A DNA stretch of 64,000 nt, taken from contig JAFULG010000080.1 of NCBI GenBank assembly GCA_017473435.1, positions 1 to 64,000 on the forward strand. The letters are read 5' to 3'. The notes beneath the pieces were generated by a model. That model was not told the origin of the DNA. It ran no database searches and was given only the letters and a program-made list of their open reading frames with translations. Shown piece after piece: positions 58,490 to 64,000 of this stretch. Source of the stretch: Clostridia bacterium (GTDB lineage: Bacteria > Bacillota > Clostridia > Oscillospirales > Acutalibacteraceae). The stretch's first letter is position 1, and every line of letters begins with the position of its first letter. The position numbers and the translations under genes were made by a program.

Positions 58490-58606
58490 TTCTTGCTACT
58501 CGGCCCTCTGGCCCTTGGCCCTCGGCCCTTTTCGGGACGCCACATAGGGCGTCCCCTACGCTTACTACTAAAGGGCGGACACACAGGTCCGCCCCTACTC
58601 ATATAT
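58490..58606. repeat. Dispersed repeats between the PTS and aldolase genes
   Basis: A short array of GGCCCTCTGGCCC-like units (58500-58530) is followed by two hairpins, GGGACGCC/GGCGTCCC and GGGCGGAC/GTCCGCCC, each edged by CCCCTAC. They match the family at 3134-3222. Confidence 0.65.
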
Positions 58607-59630
58607 TTTTTATCGCCTCAACAAGCTTTTCAACATCCTTCTCATCCGTTGCCCAGCTTGTACAAAAGCGCACCGCAACCTTCTCCCCTACCCTGCACCA
58701 GGTTGAATAAGCAAACTCCTCTGAAAGCTTATCAGCCTGCTCCACAGTAAGAATCGGGAACTGCTGATTCGTCGGAGAATCGTATAACAGCTCAATCCCC
58801 TTTGCCTCAAGAGCAAGTCTGATTTTCATCGCAAGTCTTACCGCGTGGTCGGATATTCTGTAATAGAGTCCGTCGGTGAAAAGGGCGTCAAACTGCAGAC
58901 CTAAAAGTCTGCCCTTTGCAAGCATTGCACCCTTCTGCTTTTCCATATAGCGGAAATCTTTTTTGCATTCATCATTTATAATTACAAGTGCCTCACCGAA
59001 AAGAGCACCCACCTTTGTTCCGCCGATATAAAAGGCATCGCAGAGAGTGGCAAAATCCTTCATTTCAAGGTCATTTCTGTCTGAGGCAAGTCCGTAACCG
59101 AGCCTTGCACCGTCAATATACAGATACAGGCCGTATTTTTTGCAGACAGTATAAATATCTGTAAGCTCCTTTTTAGAATAAAGAGTTCCGTTTTCCGTAG
59201 GAAAAGAAATATATACCATTCCCGGCTGAACAGAATGCTCACGAATAGGGTCACTGAAATGACCGTAAGCGATCCCCTCAATTTCCTCCGCCTTGATTTT
59301 GCCGTCCGAAGAGGGAATCTGTAAAAGCTTTGTTCCGCAAGCCTCAATGCTTCCGCACTCGTGAACATTTATATGTCCCGTATCGGCACAGATAACCGCC
59401 TGCCATGGTCTTATCACCGAAGCAATAAAGGTGAGATTCGTCTGTGTTCCGCCTACGAGAAAATGTATGTCTGCATTTTCACATTCAAGCTCCGCCTTGA
59501 TTTTTTCAGTTGCTGAAATACAGTATTCATCCGTACCGTAGCCCGGTGTCATTTCCATATTTGTTTTAACAAGGGCGTCAATTATTTCAGGTACTGCACC
59601 CTGAGTGTAGTCACTTTCAAATCTTATCAT
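58599..59630 (-). CDS. Low-specificity L-threonine aldolase family enzyme
   Basis: 343 residues, PLP fold type I. The PLP lysine is in FYIGGTKVGALFGEA, and IDGARLGYGL carries the Asp that binds the cofactor. It splits threonine or allo-threonine to glycine and acetaldehyde. The gene starts 15 bases after rmuC, so the two are probably co-transcribed. Confidence 0.9.
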   Translation of the reverse strand: MIRFESDYTQGAVPEIIDALVKTNMEMTPGYGTDEYCISATEKIKAELECENADIHFLVGGTQTNLTFIASVIRPWQAVICADTGHINVHECGSIEACGTKLLQIPSSDGKIKAEEIEGIAYGHFSDPIREHSVQPGMVYISFPTENGTLYSKKELTDIYTVCKKYGLYLYIDGARLGYGLASDRNDLEMKDFATLCDAFYIGGTKVGALFGEALVIINDECKKDFRYMEKQKGAMLAKGRLLGLQFDALFTDGLYYRISDHAVRLAMKIRLALEAKGIELLYDSPTNQQFPILTVEQADKLSEEFAYSTWCRVGEKVAVRFCTSWATDEKDVEKLVEAIKNI

Positions 59631-59645
59631 ATCTTTTTCTCGTCC

Positions 59646-60926
59646 CTATTCTTCCAATCCTAAAAGCTCCGTTGCGGTGTCGCCGTCAATCGCCTCAACG
59701 CCCTTGAGCTTTTTCTGTATAATGCGGTTTCTGTCCTGGGCTTCCTCAAGGCTTCTGCCCGCCTCGTCGATCTTCTTTCTCGCCTTATCAAGGACAACGC
59801 CGAATTTATCGTACTGAACCTTTGCGGCGGCAAGGAGTGTTCTTACCTCTTTTGCCTTTTCATTTATAGCCATAGCTCTGAATCCTACAGAGAGAGAGTT
59901 AAGCAAGGCGGTAATTGTGCTCGGCCCTGCAATCATAACGCCGAAATCTGTCTGACAGCGTTCTGCAATACCGTTACGGGAAGAAATAATTTCGCTGTAA
60001 AGACCCTCGGTTGCAAGATACATAATCGCAAAGGGAGTTGTGTCAGGCTCATTGATATACTTTTTAACCTCTTTAGCCTGATTAAGCACTGTAGTTTCAA
60101 GACTCTTACGCTCAATTTCAACAGCAGCGTTGTCACCTCTGTCTGCGGCATCGCAAAGACGGATATAAGCCTCAACGGGGAACTTCGAGTCAATAGGAAG
60201 ATAAGTGATAACGTTCTTATCATCACCGGACGGAATACGCACAGCAAACTCAACAATGTTCCTTGAAGCGGGATTTGTCATAACATTCCTGTCAAACATA
60301 CCGGGAATTGTTTCGTTGAGAAGCCCCTCAAGCTGTACCTCTGCCCAGGTGCCTCTTGCCTTTACATTAGTAAGAATACGGTTAAGCGAGGCGACGTTAT
60401 CCGTAACACCGCTTGAAAGAATCTTCATTTCTCCGAGAGACTTATACACGTTTTCAAGCTGTTCGCTTACCGCCTTGAAGGATGAGTCAAGACGCTTTGT
60501 AAGAGTTTCGTTAAGCTTTTCATCAACAGTCATTCTCATCTGTTCAAGCTTCTTTTCGTTGCTTGTCTGCAGATCGGTCAGCTTGGTTGAAATAAGCTCC
60601 GTCACCTTAAGGTTAAACTCATAATTATCCCGTGTCAGCTTGTTAAGCCTTACGTTCATATCGTTCATTGCACTCTGAAGCTCCTGACGCTGAGCACGCT
60701 GAAGCTCAAGGTTTTCCTGCCTTGAGGCGGAAAACTCATTGCGGAAGCTCTGGGACATATTCTGCCACATACGCTCCAGACTCTTTTCAGTTTCCTGCTG
60801 TCTTTGTAAAAGCTCCGTATATTCTTTGTTATTTTTCTTTTTTGTCAAAATAAACAGAGCAGATGCGCTTATAATAATAGATATAAAAATTAAAATAAGT
60901 GTTGTAATAAGTAAAGGTGTTTCCAT
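59646..60926 (-). CDS. rmuC: DNA recombination protein RmuC
   Basis: 426 residues from the ATG at 60926 (AGGAAAGG upstream). An N-terminal membrane segment (LLITTLILIFISIIISASAL), a long coiled coil (about 30-150) and the RmuC nuclease-like domain with VKARGTWAEVQLEGLL and LPIDSKFPVEAY. RmuC limits rearrangements at inverted repeats in E. coli; its exact activity is unknown. Confidence 0.94.
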   Translation of the reverse strand: METPLLITTLILIFISIIISASALFILTKKKNNKEYTELLQRQQETEKSLERMWQNMSQSFRNEFSASRQENLELQRAQRQELQSAMNDMNVRLNKLTRDNYEFNLKVTELISTKLTDLQTSNEKKLEQMRMTVDEKLNETLTKRLDSSFKAVSEQLENVYKSLGEMKILSSGVTDNVASLNRILTNVKARGTWAEVQLEGLLNETIPGMFDRNVMTNPASRNIVEFAVRIPSGDDKNVITYLPIDSKFPVEAYIRLCDAADRGDNAAVEIERKSLETTVLNQAKEVKKYINEPDTTPFAIMYLATEGLYSEIISSRNGIAERCQTDFGVMIAGPSTITALLNSLSVGFRAMAINEKAKEVRTLLAAAKVQYDKFGVVLDKARKKIDEAGRSLEEAQDRNRIIQKKLKGVEAIDGDTATELLGLEE

Positions 60927-61039
60927 ATCCTTTCCTCCATTGAAAGATATATTATACCCTTTCATTATAGCAACAAAGAATAGAACTATTTTTCGTTATA
61001 CGAAATATAATCCAATATTAACAGTAAGGACTGAAAAAA

Positions 61040-62668
61040 ATGATTAAAAGAATCCTCTGCCTTATTATGAGCCTTATGATGCTCTTTCTTTTAAGTGCCT
61101 GCTCCGGAAAAGGCGCAGACGCTAATCTGTACTTCCCTATTGACAACGACCCGGGGTATCTTGATCCGCAGATTATATCCGATCCCGGCGCAAAAAACAT
61201 CATTGCCAACTGCTTTGAAGGTCTTGTAAGGTTGGACAATGACGGTAAAATCGAACCCGGCTATGCTGAAAGCTGGACCGTTTCTCCCGACGGACTTACC
61301 TATACCTTTAAGATAAGAGAGGACGGAAAGTGGGCAATCATGTCCGCTTCGGAGGATTTTCTCGGTGAGGATTTCCGCAAAACCTTCAACGACAGAGTAA
61401 CCGCCCACGATTTTGCCTTCGGTCTTAAAAGAGCGCTTCTGCCTGAGACTATTTCTCCCGGAGCAAAGAACCTGTTCAGTATTGAAAATGCCGCGCTTAT
61501 CAACTCCGGAAAGCTTTCTGCCAACGAGCTCGGGGTAAAAGCAATCGATGACCATACCCTTATAATCACCCTTACACAACCTGACCCTGACTTCCTTTAC
61601 GTTCTTCTTGAACCTGAATGTATGCCCTGCAACGAGGAGTTTTTCGAGGCAACAGGAGGCAGGTACGGACTTTCTACTCGTTTCCTTATGTACAACGGTC
61701 CCTTTTATATGAGCAACTGGGCGGACGATGCGGCAATAACTCTGATGTCAAACGATGACTACTACGACTTCAAACACGTCAAGCCATACTCTGTATACTT
61801 TTCAATCAACAGCGAGCAGGGCTCACGCCTTGAAAAAATCAAGGATAAAATATACGACGTTGCGCCGCTTACAACAGAACAGGCAAATAAGCTTTCAGGT
61901 AAGCTCGGCTATACCGTAAAGGCCTTTGAAAGCGGACTTTACTGCCTTGTTTTCAACTGTCAGGACAGCACTCTTTCAAACCTTAACATAAGAAAAGCTA
62001 TCACCTCGTCCTTTGACCGCAGTCTCCTGTACTCTCACCTCGGAGAAGGTTCGGTTGAAGGTATTATCCCCCCGTCAATGCTTATTTCCGGTTCAAAATA
62101 CCGCGAAGCTGCCGGAACTGTTAACCTTACAGCTAACAACGATCCCAAAAAGCTGCTTGAGGATACCCTTACAAAGCTTGAAGCGGATCACGTGGAGGTT
62201 ACGGTTCTCTGCACGGAAAATGAAGAGAAGGCTGTCAGAAGCGTTATGCAAAAATGGCAGGCAACCCTCGGTGTAAAATTCAACGTTTTTGTTGAAACCG
62301 CAAGTGCTGATCAAATCCGTGAGAGAGTAAAAAACGGTAAAGACTGGCAGATTGCTTTTACGGATATCTCCTTTCCCCACCTTACGGCGTTCAACGGACT
62401 GTTACAGTTCACAACGGGCAACTCGGAAAACATTGCAGGCTTCGAAGACAAAAAATATGACGCTCTTGTAGGCGACATCAAAACTGCTTCCGGTTTTGAT
62501 ACAAGCCTCAGTGCCACCAAACAGGCAGAGCAGTATTTACTTGACAGCTGTGTGCTTATTCCGCTTTACGATTCACCTTCATATTACGGTCTTGGCAAAG
62601 GTGTGGACGGAGTAATATTCAACACTACGGGCGATGTTGTTTATTTCAGAAATACGATAGCTAAGTAA
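61040..62668 (+). CDS. Peptide/oligopeptide ABC transporter substrate-binding lipoprotein
   Basis: 542 residues, SBP family 5 (OppA-like). Signal peptide with lipobox LSAC, then DPGYLDPQIISDPGAKNIIANCFEGLVR and GIIPPSML, typical of the fold. It captures peptides or similar ligands outside the cell. No permease or ATPase genes are adjacent, so it must share a transporter encoded elsewhere. TAAGGAC ribosome binding site. A family B repeat follows the stop. Confidence 0.92.
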   Translation: MIKRILCLIMSLMMLFLLSACSGKGADANLYFPIDNDPGYLDPQIISDPGAKNIIANCFEGLVRLDNDGKIEPGYAESWTVSPDGLTYTFKIREDGKWAIMSASEDFLGEDFRKTFNDRVTAHDFAFGLKRALLPETISPGAKNLFSIENAALINSGKLSANELGVKAIDDHTLIITLTQPDPDFLYVLLEPECMPCNEEFFEATGGRYGLSTRFLMYNGPFYMSNWADDAAITLMSNDDYYDFKHVKPYSVYFSINSEQGSRLEKIKDKIYDVAPLTTEQANKLSGKLGYTVKAFESGLYCLVFNCQDSTLSNLNIRKAITSSFDRSLLYSHLGEGSVEGIIPPSMLISGSKYREAAGTVNLTANNDPKKLLEDTLTKLEADHVEVTVLCTENEEKAVRSVMQKWQATLGVKFNVFVETASADQIRERVKNGKDWQIAFTDISFPHLTAFNGLLQFTTGNSENIAGFEDKKYDALVGDIKTASGFDTSLSATKQAEQYLLDSCVLIPLYDSPSYYGLGKGVDGVIFNTTGDVVYFRNTIAK

Positions 62669-62737
62669 AAAAGAAAAGTTTTGCTCAAGCTTTTACAAAA
62701 GCTTGCGGGAGTCAAGAGGGCAGAGCCCTCTTGGTTT
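62669..62737 (+). repeat. Stop-adjacent repeat, family B
   Basis: AAAAGTTTTGCTCA, palindrome AAGCTTTTACAAAAGCTT, GCGGGAGT, hairpin CAAGAGGGC/GCCCTCTTG. From the palindrome on, identical to the serA copy over about 45 bases. Confidence 0.75.
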
Positions 62738-62753
62738 AAACAAACTACAAACA

Positions 62754-62790
62754 AAGAGCTGTAAAAACTCACGTTTTACAGCTCTTTTAT
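62754..62790 (+). terminator. Terminator of the 61040 gene
   Basis: AAGAGCTGTAAAA/TTTTACAGCTCTT with a 7-nt loop, then TT and AT. Confidence 0.8.
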
Positions 62791-62840
62791 CTTTATTTAA
62801 AATATTCATATATCGCGCCAAGCAATAATATATTGTTCAT

Positions 62841-62891
62841 CGCTCGCCGCGGGGCGTTACTTTTTTTGTAAAAAAAGCAACCAAAAAAACT
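62841..62891 (-). repeat. Stop-adjacent repeat, family A
   Basis: Minus strand: GTAAAGTTTTTTTGG, hairpin TTGCTTTTTTT-TACA-AAAAAAAGTAA (one mismatch), then CGCCCCGCGGCGAGCG. Confidence 0.7.
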
Positions 62892-64000
62892 TTACTTTTT
62901 TATTATCGTATCAATTACTCTTTCAGCACTCTTATCATCAAAAAAGCTGAAATTCATTTCCTTAAAACGCCTGTTCCTCTCAATGTCAAATTCTACCTTG
63001 ACAGCCTCAACACACTCTTCAACGGTGCGTGCAATTCTGCCGGGCACATAATTCTTATAGTCAAAGTAAAAATCTCTCTTTGCGGTGTATTCTTCAAGGT
63101 CATAGGCAAAAAACACCGTCTTTTTGTCCAGAAATGAAAAGTCCATACAGATTGAAGAATAGTCCGTAATCAGCACGTCACAGAAAAGCGCAAGCTTTCT
63201 TACGTCATCATATTCCGTAACATCAACAGCATCGGTAACGGTACAGTTTTCATGCACCTGAGGATGCAGCTTGACAAACAGAGCATATTCCTCCCCAAGA
63301 GTATCGCTGAATTTTTTTGTATCAAAGCGGCGGAGAATTTCAAGGTTTTCCTCCTTGGTGTCACGGAAGGTAGGTGCATAAAGCACAACCTTCTTACCCT
63401 TTACTCCGGGAAAAAGCTTTTCAAGCTCAGAACGCGCGTTTTCACGGTTTTCACCGCTTAAAAGGTAATCGCACCTCGGTGCACCCAAGGCCAGCACCTG
63501 TGCTCTCTCAACGCCGAAAGCGCCGGCGTAAATATCCCTTACGCCCTCACCGGAGCAAACAACCCAAGTGAGCTTTTTATTAGCTTCGCTTTCAGCCCTG
63601 CGTACACTTTCGGGCTGTTTTATATGGAAGCCGAATTTCTTAAAAGCTCCCTCTGCGTGCCACAGCTGGGTTATAACAGCCTCTTTTTTGAAGTTAAGCT
63701 TTCCCATCGGCATAAAGTTATCATTGAGGAATACGTATTGTGACGTTGCGAGAAGCATAGATTTAACAAGAAAAAACGACAGCAATCTGAGGGGATTTTT
63801 TACAGACAAATCCTCTCGCGTAATAAACACCGTTTCCATATCGGGTCTTGTTTCTTTAAGCTTCTGACAGACACTGCCCAACGAATCACAAAAACCCTCA
63901 TTGTGCATAGAAAGGAAGCACACACGGTTTTTTTTCAATCTGAAAAGTCTTACGCTCAGGTTGAAAAAAAACGCATAAAGAGAATAAAAGAACTCTTTCA
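62892..64000 (-). CDS. CDP-glycerol glycerophosphotransferase family protein, 5' end outside the window
   Basis: At least 369 codons; the frame is open to the window edge. A TTG at 63938 could be called a start but has no ribosome binding site, and the preceding codons (FFNLSVRLFRLKKNRVCFLS) look like the normal N-terminal part of TagB/TagF enzymes. So I treat the gene as partial. Motifs: ITQLWHAEGAFKKFG, VVLYAPTFRD, VKLHPQVHENC, and the DVLITDYSSICMDFSFLDKK signature. It adds glycerol phosphate units in teichoic acid or capsule synthesis at the membrane. The neighbouring wall genes are likely beyond the edge. Confidence 0.85.
   Translation of the reverse strand, partial: KEFFYSLYAFFFNLSVRLFRLKKNRVCFLSMHNEGFCDSLGSVCQKLKETRPDMETVFITREDLSVKNPLRLLSFFLVKSMLLATSQYVFLNDNFMPMGKLNFKKEAVITQLWHAEGAFKKFGFHIKQPESVRRAESEANKKLTWVVCSGEGVRDIYAGAFGVERAQVLALGAPRCDYLLSGENRENARSELEKLFPGVKGKKVVLYAPTFRDTKEENLEILRRFDTKKFSDTLGEEYALFVKLHPQVHENCTVTDAVDVTEYDDVRKLALFCDVLITDYSSICMDFSFLDKKTVFFAYDLEEYTAKRDFYFDYKNYVPGRIARTVEECVEAVKVEFDIERNRRFKEMNFSFFDDKSAERVIDTIIKK

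Noticed and set aside
58481-58750. Plus-strand frame of 89 codons in the repeat region after the PTS gene
   Set aside because: Covers dispersed hairpin repeats and the antisense of the aldolase gene end; Pro/Leu/Arg-rich composition typical of repeats.

Overview
The window looks like a chromosomal segment of a spore-forming Clostridia, most likely an Oscillospiraceae/Ruminococcaceae-type gut Firmicute. Support for this: AGGAGG-type ribosome binding sites, sigma-A promoters (TTGACA-17-TATAAT), SpoVT, a class 1B dihydroorotate dehydrogenase (PyrD/PyrK), a ZTP riboswitch, a glycine riboswitch and secreted lipoproteins. I see no phage, insertion sequence, CRISPR array or rRNA. The genus is an inference.

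Layout. 1-645: repeats and a terminator. 645-3035: metY-ychF operon. 3228-7158: a uridine kinase-like gene, serC-serA and ung. 7210-8612: a broken copy of the spoVT 5' end, a small foreign-looking gene and intact spoVT. 8798-10311: apgM and tRNA-Lys. 10377-12401: a cluster of eight tiny genes (32-56 codons) on the minus strand, arranged as three two-gene units and two single genes, each unit with its own promoter and terminator. 12517-25500: a ten-gene purine operon (purE-C-F-M-N-O-H(transformylase)-glyA-D-L) behind a ZTP riboswitch. 25589-34613: an eight-gene pyrimidine operon (pyrC-carB-pyrK-D-F-E-B-I). 34816-44474: a large secreted double phosphoesterase, a MATE exporter, an aconitase-family hydratase and malQ. 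44729-53000: a membrane protein, a glycine-riboswitch-controlled AGCS symporter, a GDPD-like protein, a ninth tiny peptide gene, a cytidylate kinase-like gene, a GH3 beta-glucosidase with a thioredoxin-like lipoprotein, and an ATC hydrolase family protein. 53284-56050: rpsO and pnp with structured leaders. 56253-64000: a lipoprotein, a PTS EIIC-like permease, rmuC and a threonine aldolase, a peptide-binding lipoprotein, and a teichoic-acid-type glycerophosphotransferase cut by the window edge.

How the genes work together. The purine and pyrimidine operons together cover most of de novo nucleotide synthesis. The serine (serC, serA) and glycine (glyA, glycine-regulated AGCS) genes feed the one-carbon units that purines need. 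Two purine steps are unusual: IMP synthesis is split into a stand-alone transformylase and an archaeal-type IMP cyclohydrolase, and the PurF-like protein lacks the N-terminal cysteine nucleophile of its glutaminase domain.

Most interesting. The eight-gene mini-protein cluster, plus the ninth copy at 48010, encodes cysteine-free, acidic, amphipathic peptides with no signal sequence, each behind a strong Shine-Dalgarno site. They resemble phenol-soluble-modulin-type peptides in design, but I can assign no known family. Second is a pair of hairpin elements placed between stop codon and terminator at about a dozen gene ends; their stems vary in a compensatory way.
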